DNA from: Myxococcales bacterium
GTDB taxonomy: Bacteria > Myxococcota_A > UBA9160 > SZUA-336
DNA length: 64,000 bases
Direction: 5' to 3'
NCBI GenBank assembly: GCA_013215565.1
Contig: JABSQV010000016.1
Coordinates: 38,390 to 102,389, forward strand
Every line of letters begins with the position of its first letter. Position 1 is the stretch's first letter. The notes under the pieces were generated by a model. That model was not told the DNA's origin and ran no database searches. It was given only the letters and a program-made list of their open reading frames with translations. Made by a program: the position numbers and the translations under genes. Below are positions 50,530 through 59,274 of this stretch, piece after piece.

Positions 50530-51195
50530 TCAGCGAATCAGGCTCTCATGCTCGGAGACGGCAAGCACCAGCAGTTGGATGCCTCCAGCATCGAGCGGAC
50601 GCGAAAATTCCTCGGCCCACCGATCAGCGGCGTCCGACTGTCTGGACTCCGAATCCGACCCCTCGAATCCGAAGCAGGTCACACAGTCGAACACGGGTGC
50701 CTGCCCGCCGAAACTGAGCCCGCGGTTCTGGACGCAGTCGCGCGGTGCATGCAGGCCTTTGAGCTGGGCCACCAGGTGACGCTCGTAGTTGGTCTGGAAT
50801 TCGTCGAGAGGCATGTCGTCCGGGCGCTTCGCAAGCACCAGCCGGTCCATTCGCTTCCGGGAAGAGGAGCGTCTCAGCACCCGCTCCTGAGCCGGGAAGA
50901 AGCGGTTCGACTCCTTCCGCATGAACGTCAGTTCGTCGGCCCGCACTGCCGCTCCCTCGGGCCCATCCAGCCGGCCAAACAGCGCCTCGAAGGCTGTACC
51001 GTCACGCCACCAGAAGGAAGTCACGCAGTCGAAGAAGGGGCTCCCGACGAGCTCACGCCGCACGTGGTAGCGCAGATAGCGCTCGAGACCGTCAAGCAGC
51101 GGCAGGGCCAGCGGTGAGTGGACGGACTCGTAGTGGTCGCGAAACTCCTCCCGCGCGAGCCCATCACGCCTCGCGATAAATGCCAGCGTCTTCAC
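50530..51195 (-). CDS. Tandem EthD-domain protein
   Basis: A 221-residue protein made of two ferredoxin-like EthD repeats: residues 1-105 (VKTLAFIARRDGLAREEFRDHYESVHSPLALPL) and about 115-221 (MDRLVLAKRPDDMPLDEFQTNYERHLVAQLKGL). The start is GTG at 51195 with AAGGAG 10 nt before it; the frame is open further upstream without family similarity. EthD proteins accompany monooxygenases and can have dehydratase/cyclase or stabilising roles. It is divergent from the FGGY kinase. The role is not determined. Confidence 0.78.
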   Translation of the reverse strand: MKTLAFIARRDGLAREEFRDHYESVHSPLALPLLDGLERYLRYHVRRELVGSPFFDCVTSFWWRDGTAFEALFGRLDGPEGAAVRADELTFMRKESNRFFPAQERVLRRSSSRKRMDRLVLAKRPDDMPLDEFQTNYERHLVAQLKGLHAPRDCVQNRGLSFGGQAPVFDCVTCFGFEGSDSESRQSDAADRWAEEFSRPLDAGGIQLLVLAVSEHESLIR

Positions 51196-51209
51196 CCCGA
51201 AATCGCTCC

Positions 51210-51240
51210 TTGACGAATGGCCCCTGCCCCGTCCTATGCT
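51210..51240 (+). promoter_or_regulatory. Promoter-like TTGACG-N19-TATGCT before the FGGY kinase gene
   Basis: TTGACG at 51210-51215 and TATGCT at 51235-51240, 19 nt apart. The leader to the ATG at 51363 would be about 115 nt. The -35 overlaps the region of the EthD ribosome-binding site on the other strand. Confidence 0.5.
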
Positions 51241-51362
51241 CCTCTGGCGCTGCGTCACCATAGCAGCAAGCGGCCGCGCGATGGACCGCGGGCTCGTCTG
51301 TTTTCGAGGATCAGCTTCGGGCGCACTGGCGAACGCGCAACTCACCCGGGACCAAGATTGAG

Positions 51363-52916
51363 ATGCCACAGTCGAAGCTTCGAAAATTCGCACTCGCGAT
51401 CGATCTCGGAACCGGCGGGCCCAAGGTGGCCCTGGTGGCGAACGACGGAACGGTTGCGGCGCGCGCCGCGCGAGACGTGGAGACGCAGCAACTTCCTCCC
51501 AACGGCGCCGAGCAGGACCCCGAAGGAATCTGGCGCACCATCCTGAGCGCGGTCCGCGAGGTTCTGGGCGAAGCGTCAGTGCCCAGAGGCTCGATCTGCG
51601 GAATCATGTGCTCGGCCCAGTTCTTTTCGATCGTACCGATCGACGCGCAGGGACGGCCTCTCATGAACCTGCTCATGTGGCTCGACCGGCGAGGCGCGCG
51701 CTTCAGTCGAGCGCTCCTCGAGCGAGAGCCCGAAGCCCTGTTCCGGTTTCTCGAGATCCACGGTGGGATTCCCTTCGGGAGCGATTCGCTCTCGCACATC
51801 CTGTATGTGAAGGAATTACATCCCGAGATCTACGAACGGACCCACGCCTTTCTCGAGCCGGTCGACTTCGTGACGCAGCGGCTCACGGGCGTCACGACGG
51901 GAAACGTGTGTACCGTGTTTCCGATGCTCCTCACAGACAATCGGCGCCCCGAGGAAACCGCCTACTCGAAAGCCTTGCTCGAACTCAGCGGCATCGACGA
52001 GGCCAGGCTTCCGCCACTGGTCCCGGTCGACGCCCAGGTCGGGACACTCCGTTCCGAGGTCGCGCGGGAACTTGATCTTTCGCCCGAGATCCCGGTCTTC
52101 TCGGGCATGAACGATACCCAGGCGGTCACGATCGGGGCGGGGGCGCATCGTCCGGGCTTCGGGGGCCTCAATATCGGAACCACGATGCAGGTACTGGCAA
52201 GCGCGCCCGAAAAGCATACGGACGCCGAGAACCAGATCGTCAGCATGCCGAGCCCTCTCGCCGGCAGCTACATGGCGATGGCCGAGATCGGGCTCGGAGG
52301 CAGAACCCTCGAGCATTTCCTTCGATCCGTTGTACACGCGCGCGATCCACTCGGCGACCACCAGGCGCGTGATCCCTTCGTGGGCCTCGACGCGGCAGTG
52401 GAGTCCGAGCCGGCTGGGAGTGGCAAACTGCTCTACCTGCCCTTCCTCGCCGGGGGCGGGCCCCCGAGCGGCAGCGGCGCGATGCGCGGCGCCTTCCTGA
52501 ACCTCTCGCTCGAAACCACGCGGGCTCGAATGCTCCGGGCCGTCCTGGAGGGCGTGGCCCTTCACCAGCGCTGGGCCCTGCCCGCGGTGGAGCGCTTCTC
52601 GGGCCAGCCGTTCGCAGAAATCGCGGTCTCGGGCGGGGGCGCGCGCTCCGACGCCTGGGTTCAGATTCTGGCCGACATCCACGGCCGGCCCATGCAACAG
52701 CTCGACGACGCGCGCCACACGAACACCCGCGGCAACGCCTTCCTGACCTTTCGGCGCCTGGGCCTCACGGGGCCCGAAGAAATCGACCGCTTCCGTCCGA
52801 TTCGCCGAAGCTACGAGCCACGGGCCGAACACCGCCAACTCTACGACGACCTGTTCGAACAGTTCGTCGCGTCCTACGATCGCGTAAAGCCGATTTCCGA
52901 AGCCCTGAACCGCTAG
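51363..52916 (+). CDS. FGGY-family carbohydrate kinase (xylulokinase-like)
   Basis: A 517-residue sugar kinase. The actin-like ATPase core starts FALAIDLGTGGPKVALVANDG, includes FSGMNDTQAVTIGAGAHRPGFGGLNIGTTMQVLAS, and ends with the FGGY signature region SGGGARSDAWVQILADI. Xylulokinase and related kinases are its nearest look-alikes, but the substrate cannot be fixed. It is followed after 26 nt by a sphingosine-1-phosphate-lyase homologue, so it may phosphorylate a polyol or amino alcohol later cleaved by that lyase (inference). Confidence 0.87.
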   Translation: MPQSKLRKFALAIDLGTGGPKVALVANDGTVAARAARDVETQQLPPNGAEQDPEGIWRTILSAVREVLGEASVPRGSICGIMCSAQFFSIVPIDAQGRPLMNLLMWLDRRGARFSRALLEREPEALFRFLEIHGGIPFGSDSLSHILYVKELHPEIYERTHAFLEPVDFVTQRLTGVTTGNVCTVFPMLLTDNRRPEETAYSKALLELSGIDEARLPPLVPVDAQVGTLRSEVARELDLSPEIPVFSGMNDTQAVTIGAGAHRPGFGGLNIGTTMQVLASAPEKHTDAENQIVSMPSPLAGSYMAMAEIGLGGRTLEHFLRSVVHARDPLGDHQARDPFVGLDAAVESEPAGSGKLLYLPFLAGGGPPSGSGAMRGAFLNLSLETTRARMLRAVLEGVALHQRWALPAVERFSGQPFAEIAVSGGGARSDAWVQILADIHGRPMQQLDDARHTNTRGNAFLTFRRLGLTGPEEIDRFRPIRRSYEPRAEHRQLYDDLFEQFVASYDRVKPISEALNR

Positions 52917-52942
52917 GCGGTCTCTAAGAGAGGATCTTCCAG

Positions 52943-54343
52943 ATGCCCAAGAAGTCGCCCCATCACCGCTACGCCGACCGCTACCCGGTCCTCCGCAAGA
53001 TGCCGGACACGGGCCGGCCTCGAAACGAAGTCCTCGACGAACTGCAAGAAATGGCGACGGAAGAGGATAGCTTCTGGCAAACCGGCAGGTGCTCGGGGAC
53101 CATGTATTGCGGCGACATGCCGCACTACGGCTTCCTCAAGGAAGCCTTCGGCCTTTACGGCCACGTCAACGCGCTGCAGCGCGACATGTGTCCGAGCCAG
53201 ACCCGTTTCGAGGGCGAGATCATTGCCATGACCCTCGATATGCTGAACGCAGATGCCGCGCGTCCCGATTCGCAGCCCTGCGGCTCGGTCACCTCGGGCG
53301 GAACCGAAAGCATCCTGAGCGCAGTCCTGGCATACCGAGAGTGGGGGCGAAACGAGCGCGGAATCACGGATCCCGAGATCATCCTGCCCGAAACCGCCCA
53401 CGTCGCGTTCGAGAAAGGCGCCCACCTATTCGGGCTCAAGGTGATCCAGGCTCCAGTCGATCCGAAGACTACACTGGTCGACGTCGATTTCGTCCGCGAT
53501 CACATCTCTCCGCGCACCGTCGCGCTGGTCGGTTCCGCCTGCAACTACGGTTACGGCACCATCGACTCGATCACCGATCTCTCCGATCTCGCACTCGAAC
53601 ACGACACCGGTCTTCACGTCGATGCCTGTCTGGGAGGCTTCATCCTGCCCTGGGGCGAGGCGCTCGGGTACGAGATCCCGCGCTTCGACTTCCGGCTTCC
53701 GGGCGTCACCACGATCTCGGCCGACTCGCACAAGTACGGGTACGCACCCAAGGGGAGTTCGGTCCTGGCCTTTCGCGACCGCGGCCTCAGGGAGCAGCTG
53801 TATTTCATGAGGCAGGAGTGGTCCGGGGGCAAATACCTCTCGCCCGGAATTGCCGGCAGTCGCTCGGGCGGAATCCTGGCCGCGACCTGGGCCGCGATGG
53901 TGAGCCTCGGACGCGACGGCTACCTGCGCTACGCGCGAAAGATCTTCGAAACTTCGTTCGCGATGCAGGACCTGGTCAAGAGCCACGCGCCCCTGCGCAT
54001 CCTGGGCGACCCGACCTTCTGCTTCTCGTTTCTCTCCGACGAGTTCGATATCTACCACCTGAACGACTTCATGCGGCAGCGCGGATGGCGCTTCAACGGT
54101 CAGCAGCACCCGAACGCGCTTCACATGTGCGTGACGCGTCCGCAAACGCAGCCCGGAGTGGTCGAGGCCTTTGCGCAGGACCTCGAAGCCGGAGTTAGCT
54201 ACGCCCGAAACCCGGCCTCGGAAACACCGCGGACAGGCGGGATCTACGGAGGCCAGCCCAAGGGAGTCGCGGAGGTGCAGGAAGCCGTGCGCACGATCAT
54301 GGTCAACATGCTCGACGCCTGCCAGGACGTCCCGACCGAGTAG
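52943..54343 (+). CDS. PLP lyase related to sphingosine-1-phosphate lyase
   Basis: A 466-residue group-II-decarboxylase-fold enzyme. S1P lyase cleaves a phosphorylated 2-amino-3-hydroxyalkane to an aldehyde and phosphoethanolamine. The close features are CGSVTSGGTESILSAVLAYREWG, LHVDACLGGFILPWGE and ISADSHKYGYAPKGSS, with the PLP lysine at about 264. There is no N-terminal membrane anchor, so it is soluble, as in known bacterial S1P lyases. It follows the FGGY kinase by 26 nt and precedes a nuclease gene by 13 nt. Whether the cell has sphingolipids cannot be judged; related phosphoamino alcohols are possible. Confidence 0.87.
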   Translation: MPKKSPHHRYADRYPVLRKMPDTGRPRNEVLDELQEMATEEDSFWQTGRCSGTMYCGDMPHYGFLKEAFGLYGHVNALQRDMCPSQTRFEGEIIAMTLDMLNADAARPDSQPCGSVTSGGTESILSAVLAYREWGRNERGITDPEIILPETAHVAFEKGAHLFGLKVIQAPVDPKTTLVDVDFVRDHISPRTVALVGSACNYGYGTIDSITDLSDLALEHDTGLHVDACLGGFILPWGEALGYEIPRFDFRLPGVTTISADSHKYGYAPKGSSVLAFRDRGLREQLYFMRQEWSGGKYLSPGIAGSRSGGILAATWAAMVSLGRDGYLRYARKIFETSFAMQDLVKSHAPLRILGDPTFCFSFLSDEFDIYHLNDFMRQRGWRFNGQQHPNALHMCVTRPQTQPGVVEAFAQDLEAGVSYARNPASETPRTGGIYGGQPKGVAEVQEAVRTIMVNMLDACQDVPTE

Positions 54344-54356
54344 GCCGGAGATCCCG

Positions 54357-55088
54357 ATGCCTCGCAGGATACTCTACCAGCCCGGCAGCGCGCGTCCCTT
54401 CCGGCTGAGCCGCAGCAAGGTCGAACTCTTCCTCTCTTGTCCACGCTGCTTCTACCTCGACCGGCGGCTCGGAATTTCTCGACCCGCCTCCTTCCCATTC
54501 AACCTGAACTCGGCCGTCGATACGTTGCTGAAGGCCGAGTTCGACCAGTACCGCGAGGCCCGAGAACCCCATCCCTACATGACGGAGGCCGGCCTCGACG
54601 CGATCCCGTTCGCGCACGAGGAACTCGATCGCTGGCGCGCGAACTTCACGGGCGTTTCGGCATTCGACGAGGCGACCGGGTTCGAACTCTTCGGCGCAGT
54701 CGACGACGTCTGGATCGACCGCGCAACCCAGGAGCTGATCGTCGTCGACTACAAGGCGACCTCGAAAGCCGGGGAAGTCGGAATCGAGGCCCCCTGGCAG
54801 ATCAGCTACAAGCGCCAACTCGAGTTCTACCAGTGGCTGTTTCGCCGGAACGGATTCGGGGTCTCGCCGACCGGCTACTTCGTCTACTGCAACGGCGACC
54901 GCTCTCGCGCGCGCTTCGACGAGAGAATCGAGTTCAGAGTCAGCGTGATCCCCTACACCGGAGACGACGGTTGGGTCGAACCCTCGCTCCGGGACATCCG
55001 GGCCACGCTCGAAGCAGAAACCACCCCGGCAGCAGCCCCCGACTGCGAGTACTGCCGGTTCACGGCCGCGGCCTGCGCCGTGAACTGA
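54357..55088 (+). CDS. Second PD-(D/E)XK nuclease-fold protein with Cas4-like cysteines
   Basis: A 243-residue protein (MPRRILYQPGSARPF...). The start is set at 54357, 13 nt after the preceding stop. The core motif is FGAVDDVWIDRATQELIVVDYKATSK (Asp ... Asp-x-Lys). The N-terminal LSCPRCFYLDRR and the C-terminal DCEYCRFTAAAC supply cysteines in the Cas4/RecB Fe-S arrangement. Its RLSRSKVELFLSCPRCFYL opening is typical of a broad bacterial family without known function. It is the last gene of the kinase-lyase-nuclease run, which may be accidental. The other such protein is at 11644-12525. Confidence 0.78.
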   Translation: MPRRILYQPGSARPFRLSRSKVELFLSCPRCFYLDRRLGISRPASFPFNLNSAVDTLLKAEFDQYREAREPHPYMTEAGLDAIPFAHEELDRWRANFTGVSAFDEATGFELFGAVDDVWIDRATQELIVVDYKATSKAGEVGIEAPWQISYKRQLEFYQWLFRRNGFGVSPTGYFVYCNGDRSRARFDERIEFRVSVIPYTGDDGWVEPSLRDIRATLEAETTPAAAPDCEYCRFTAAACAVN

Positions 55089-55220
55089 CGCTGCCGGCAG
55101 CTGACCGCGCCAGCCGGACCCCACTCCGGCGAATCGGCGTGGACTTTCGCCTCCTCTGCGTCCGAACCCGGCCCGCTCTCCGCCCTCTGTCGGGATCCCG
55201 GGCACACGGGGACCCATTCC

Positions 55221-55251
55221 TTGTGCGCAGCCCGGACGGATCGGCCATAAT
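55221..55251 (+). promoter_or_regulatory. Weak TTGTGC-N19-CATAAT element before the Na+-decarboxylase genes
   Basis: TTGTGC at 55221-55226 and CATAAT at 55246-55251, again 19 nt apart. It lies 52 nt before the first subunit gene. The hexamers are weaker than in the other five copies. Confidence 0.3.
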
Positions 55252-55303
55252 GGGCCGCCTTAAATCCGGGCCCCCGAAAACCAGCCGAGAGAATCGGATC
55301 CGC

Positions 55304-55612
55304 ATGGACGAATCGCTGATAGGTGCTGTGCCCATGGCCATCTTGGGCGTGGGCACAGTTTTTTTCGCGCTCTTGACCATCATCGGAGTGGTGAGCCTGA
55401 ACGGCTACCTCGCGGAGCGCGGAAACCGGACAGCGGCAGCCGCGGCCGAAGGCGCCCCTCAAGCCGAGCCGGCCGTAAGCCTGCGCTCCGTCGCACTGGC
55501 CGCCTACGCCCTGCACCTCCGGAGCCGTGCGCTCGCGATCACGAGACCCGCGCAGCCCTCGCGCTGGGCCATGGCCGGACGCGTGCAGCAGACGTCGTCC
55601 TTCCAGAGGTAG
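55304..55612 (+). CDS. OadG-like gamma subunit of a sodium-pumping decarboxylase
   Basis: A 102-residue protein with one membrane helix near the N terminus (MAILGVGTVFFALLTIIGVVSLNGYL) and an Ala-rich cytoplasmic tail, the layout of OadG/MmdD. The gamma subunit anchors the carboxyltransferase to the beta subunit. It is followed after 11 nt by a biotin carrier and then the beta subunit. The shadow of the usual C-terminal zinc-binding region is not seen. Decarboxylase class is assigned mainly from the next two genes. Confidence 0.72.
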   Translation: MDESLIGAVPMAILGVGTVFFALLTIIGVVSLNGYLAERGNRTAAAAAEGAPQAEPAVSLRSVALAAYALHLRSRALAITRPAQPSRWAMAGRVQQTSSFQR

Positions 55613-55623
55613 AGGCGCAGCCA

Positions 55624-56046
55624 ATGGCAACCTACCGAATCAGATCAGCGGACCGCGAATACACCGCCACCGTCGTCGATCGACCCGGCGGCAGCGCCAC
55701 AGTCACGGTCGACGACCAGAGCTTCGAGGTCGAATCCATCAACACCCCCGAGGTGGCGCTTTCGGAACCGGGTCCGGTCGCAACGGCTGCGCCCGCGGCC
55801 GTAGCTCTACCGGCCACACCCGCCCCCGCGGGAAGCGGCGTAATCACGGCACCCATCCCGGGCAAGATCCTGTCCCTCAAGGTCAAGCTGGGAGACGTCG
55901 TCTCAGCGAACCAGGTAGTTTTGATTCTCGAGGCCATGAAGATGGAGAACAACGTCCACGCATCGACTGCAGGGAGCGTGAAGGAACTCCTGGTTCACGA
56001 AGGCTCCGAGGTGAGTACCGGGCAGCCGATGATGGTGATCGAGTAG
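55624..56046 (+). CDS. Biotin carboxyl carrier subunit of a decarboxylase
   Basis: A 140-residue biotin acceptor. The N-terminal part (ATYRIRSADREYTATVVDR) is a beta lead-in. A Pro/Ala-rich flexible linker covers about residues 50-70. The biotinyl domain starts at APIPGKILSLKVKLGD, with Lys106 in EAMKMEN as the biotinylation site. This matches GcdC/MmdC-type carriers rather than acetyl-CoA carboxylase AccB. It is between the gamma and beta subunit genes. Confidence 0.88.
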   Translation: MATYRIRSADREYTATVVDRPGGSATVTVDDQSFEVESINTPEVALSEPGPVATAAPAAVALPATPAPAGSGVITAPIPGKILSLKVKLGDVVSANQVVLILEAMKMENNVHASTAGSVKELLVHEGSEVSTGQPMMVIE

Positions 56047-56056
56047 CTGCGCGCGC

Positions 56057-57187
56057 ATGCTCGAGATCGTCTCGCAATTCTTCGCGACTACCGGGTTCTC
56101 CCACTACCTGAACGAGCCGCACACCCTGCTGAATCTGTCGATGCTGGGCGTCGGGCTGGTCCTGATCACGCTCGGAATCCGAAATCGCTTCGAGCCCTTG
56201 TTGCTCGTCCCCATCGGCTTCGGAATGGTCATGGGCAACATCCCGGAATCGGGAGCTTCTCCCGGCACCGAGGGAGTCATTCACTTCCTGTATTTCGGGG
56301 TCGAACACGAGATCTACCCGGCCCTGATCTTCCTGGGTCTCGGAGCGATGACCGACTTCTCGGCGATGCTCTCTCAGCCGCGGCTGATTCTGCTCGGCGC
56401 CGCGGCCCAGGTCGGGATCTTCGCGACCTACGCGGGAGCCCTGTATCTGGACTTCAGTCCACAGCAGGCAGGCGCCATCGGAATCATCGGGGGCGCCGAC
56501 GGCCCCACCACGATCTTCATCACCGCGACCCTGGCGCCGGAGTTGCTCGCCGCGGTCGCGGTCGCCGCCTACAGCTACATGGCACTGGTCCCGATCATCC
56601 AACCGCCCATCGTCCGCGCTCTCACGACGAAGAAAGAGCGATTGATCAAAATGAATCCCCCGCGCGAGGTCTCACAGCGCGAGCGAATCTTGTTTCCAAT
56701 CGTCGCCTTCCTCGCTTGCACGCTCTTCGCACCCAAGGCCACGACGCTGCTCGGTATGCTCTTCTTCGGAAACCTGCTCAAAGAATCCGGTGTCACAGAC
56801 CGTCTCGCAGAAACCGCGAAGACGGCTTTCATCGATTCGGTCACGATTCTGCTCGGAATCTGCATTGGGGCCGGCGCGACGGCCGAGCGCTTCCTCACCG
56901 TGCAGTCGCTCAAGATCTTCGGCCTCGGCCTGGTGGCGTTTTCGATCGCGACCGCCTCGGGCGTCATCTTCGCCAAGATCATGAACCTCTTCTCGAAGCA
57001 GAAGATCAATCCCATCATCGGGGCAGCGGGCGTTTCGGCCGTACCCATGGCGGCGCGCGTAGCGATGACCACAGCGCAGTCCGAGGACCCCTCGAATTTC
57101 GTACTCATGCACGCGATGGGGCCGAACGTCGCTGGCGTGGTCGGCTCGGCCGTAGCGGCCGGTGTGCTGCTGGCGATGCTCGGGTAG
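56057..57187 (+). CDS. Beta subunit of a sodium-translocating decarboxylase
   Basis: A 376-residue inner-membrane protein with about nine to eleven hydrophobic segments. It decarboxylates carboxybiotin and exports Na+. Family signatures are PLLLVPIGFGMVMGNIP, LGAMTDFSAMLSQP, GIIGGADGPTTIFIT, and INPIIGAAGVSAVPMAARVA. It is the last gene of a gamma-carrier-beta set. No alpha carboxyltransferase (OadA, GcdA or MmdA type) lies in the window, so the substrate (malonyl-, methylmalonyl-, glutaconyl-CoA or oxaloacetate) is unknown. Confidence 0.92.
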   Translation: MLEIVSQFFATTGFSHYLNEPHTLLNLSMLGVGLVLITLGIRNRFEPLLLVPIGFGMVMGNIPESGASPGTEGVIHFLYFGVEHEIYPALIFLGLGAMTDFSAMLSQPRLILLGAAAQVGIFATYAGALYLDFSPQQAGAIGIIGGADGPTTIFITATLAPELLAAVAVAAYSYMALVPIIQPPIVRALTTKKERLIKMNPPREVSQRERILFPIVAFLACTLFAPKATTLLGMLFFGNLLKESGVTDRLAETAKTAFIDSVTILLGICIGAGATAERFLTVQSLKIFGLGLVAFSIATASGVIFAKIMNLFSKQKINPIIGAAGVSAVPMAARVAMTTAQSEDPSNFVLMHAMGPNVAGVVGSAVAAGVLLAMLG

Positions 57188-57365
57188 CCGCGTGCCACGC
57201 GTTGGAGGCAGACTGCGACCCGACGACTCGGCGCCTCGATTCGAGCCCGGTCGGTCGCCGCGGACCCAGGCCGACCACGTGCTTCGCGCGAGACCGCTCA
57301 TCTCACGCCCCCTCGGAGTTCGGAAACCCGGGTCCGGCGGTGCGTTCAACCGGAGGGAAATTTAC

Positions 57366-57809
57366 ATGCGTCGAAGACCCGGAATTCTGGCCCTCGCGGT
57401 ACCCGTCACCGCTGCGCTCTGCCTGGTAGCCGGCTGCTCTGCACTTCCCAAACCCAAGCCCCAGTTCTATCCGAACCAGTACTTCCAGAACACGAGCGCG
57501 GCGCAACGAATGAGCGACGTGGCCTACTGCGAGGCGCTCGCCGATCAGTACATCCAGGCGCATCCCGTCAAGCACACGGCGGAAGACACCGCCGGTGGTG
57601 CGGTCGGAGGCGCACTGATCGGCGTCGTGGGGGGTGCAATAGCGGGAAGCGCGGGAGAAGGTGCAGAGATCGGGGCCGGAGTCGGCGCGGCCGCGGGACT
57701 GCTCAAGGGTGTCTTCGACGCGAGCGAACCCAGCCCGAACTACAAGCAGTTCGTAAACCGCTGCCTCGACCGAAAGGGCTACGAGGTCTACGGCTGGAGC
57801 ACCGACTAG
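57366..57809 (+). CDS. Glycine-zipper lipoprotein
   Basis: A 147-residue lipoprotein: the signal peptide ends in a lipobox LVAGC (cysteine at about 24). A glycine-zipper block (GGAVGGALIGVVGGAIAGSAGEGAEIGAGVGAAAG) occupies the middle and could form an oligomeric membrane-associated helix bundle. The end has a CLDRKGYEVYGW segment common in outer-membrane glycine-zipper proteins. The 178 nt before it have no recognisable feature. Confidence 0.78.
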   Translation: MRRRPGILALAVPVTAALCLVAGCSALPKPKPQFYPNQYFQNTSAAQRMSDVAYCEALADQYIQAHPVKHTAEDTAGGAVGGALIGVVGGAIAGSAGEGAEIGAGVGAAAGLLKGVFDASEPSPNYKQFVNRCLDRKGYEVYGWSTD

Positions 57810-57916
57810 ATCACCGGTATGGTCTCCGGCAAATCTCGGCAGCGGCAAGCGGAACGCTCGGTCCACGGGGATCCGTCCGCGCGAGCTACCGCCCCTCCCC
57901 CCCACGGAGCCAAGAA

Positions 57917-58756
57917 ATGACCGAGGTTCTGCTCGAAGGCCTGGCGTTTCCCGAAGGTCCGCGCTGGCACGAGGAAAGACTCTGGTTCTCCGACATGCAC
58001 ACCCAGCGTGTCCTCGCGCTGGACCTCGAGGGCAAGCTGGAGACGATCTGCGAGGTCCCTGGAGACCCCTCGGGCCTGGGCTGGCTTCCGGACGGACGAC
58101 TGCTGGTCGTCTCGATGCGCGACCGCCGCTTGCTACGACTCGGCGCACGCGGCCTGGAGGAGGTCGCGGACCTCGCGAAGTTCGCCTCGTGCCACTGCAA
58201 CGACATGGTGGTCGACCGGGGCGGAAACGCCTACATCGGGAACTTCGGGTACGACCTGCACGACCCGGGCTCCGAGCCCCGCAAGGCGGAGTTGATACGC
58301 GTCTCGCCCGACGGGCAGGCTCGAATCGAAGCCCGCGACCTCGCCTTTCCGAACGGAACCGTGATCACGCCCGACGGACAGACCCTGATCGTGGCCGAAT
58401 CGATGGCGGGCCGTCTGACGGCCTTCGACGTGGCCGCGAACGGTAGCCTCAACCGGCGCCGCGACTGGGCCGTGCTCGAGGGTGTGGTGCCCGACGGCAT
58501 CTGCCTCGATGCCGAGGGCGCGATCTGGGTGGCATCGCCCGTGAGCGCCACGGTGTTTCGAGTCCACGAGGGAGGCGAGGTGAGCGAGCGCGTCTCGGTC
58601 TCCACCCAGCCCTTCGCCTGCATGCTGGGAGGCCCCGACCGCCGCACTCTCTTCATCGCCACGGCCGCGAGTTCTCAGCCCGCGGAGTGCCGGGCGAACC
58701 GCACAGGTCGGATCGAGTGCACTCGCGTCGAGGTACCGGGAGCCGGACTCCCCTGA
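57917..58756 (+). CDS. SMP-30/gluconolactonase-family protein
   Basis: A 279-residue six-bladed beta-propeller lactonase. It opens LLEGLAFPEGPRWHEERLWFSDMHTQRVLALDLEG, then has CHCNDMVVDRGGNAYIGNFGYDLHDPG, LAFPNGTVITPDGQTLIVAESMAGRLTAFD and VVPDGICLDAEGAIWVASP. The Glu of FPEGP and the Asn/Asp ligands of ND and PDG fit the calcium site. Members hydrolyse sugar lactones, but similar proteins occur in terpene and lactone catabolism. It stands alone, with the DUF333 gene about 100 nt downstream. Confidence 0.88.
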   Translation: MTEVLLEGLAFPEGPRWHEERLWFSDMHTQRVLALDLEGKLETICEVPGDPSGLGWLPDGRLLVVSMRDRRLLRLGARGLEEVADLAKFASCHCNDMVVDRGGNAYIGNFGYDLHDPGSEPRKAELIRVSPDGQARIEARDLAFPNGTVITPDGQTLIVAESMAGRLTAFDVAANGSLNRRRDWAVLEGVVPDGICLDAEGAIWVASPVSATVFRVHEGGEVSERVSVSTQPFACMLGGPDRRTLFIATAASSQPAECRANRTGRIECTRVEVPGAGLP

Positions 58757-58856
58757 TGCTGAGCGTGGGAGCCGCCGAACTGATCGATCCGATCGCTTAC
58801 GTGGAAGCTAAACTCTCCTAGCGCGTGGGTCTTCTCGCGCTCCTCGGAGGTTCCGG

Positions 58857-59273
58857 ATGCGGCTAGGGATCATGCTGGCGTCTGTACTCGTAGCGGCATG
58901 CCAGCCGGGCGGGCTCCGGCCCTCGAGTTCCGGATCGGCAGCGAAGATCGCGAATCCCGCATCCGTCTACTGCAGCCAGAGTGGGGGCGAACTTCGAATC
59001 GAGACACTCGGAAGCGGCGGCCAGATCGGGGTCTGCTGGTTCGAGGACGGACGCCAGTGCGAGGAGTGGGCGCTGGTGCGCGGCGCTTGCCCGGTGGGCG
59101 GCCGGCGCGTCACCGGGTACCTGACCCCGGGGGCCCGTTACTGTGCGATCCGAGGCGGCCGCTACCAGATCAGCATCAGCGAAACATCCACCGCGCCAGA
59201 GCAGGGGCTCTGTATCCTTCCGGACGGTACCCACTGCGATGCGCAAAGCCTGTGGAATGGAGCCTGCGGCTAG
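58857..59273 (+). CDS. Lipoprotein with two DUF333 repeats
   Basis: A 138-residue protein with a lipobox (LVAAC) ending a short signal peptide. Two related cysteine-bearing modules follow: ANPASVYCSQSGGELRIE...GVCWFEDGRQCEEWALVRGAC and GARYCAIRGGRYQIS...GLCILPDGTHCDAQSLWNGAC. The first is the DUF333 pattern; the second is a diverged copy. Paired cysteines suggest disulfides in the periplasm. Function unknown. It ends one base before the start of the amidohydrolase, so the two are co-transcribed. Confidence 0.8.
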   Translation: MRLGIMLASVLVAACQPGGLRPSSSGSAAKIANPASVYCSQSGGELRIETLGSGGQIGVCWFEDGRQCEEWALVRGACPVGGRRVTGYLTPGARYCAIRGGRYQISISETSTAPEQGLCILPDGTHCDAQSLWNGACG

Positions 59274-59274
59274 G

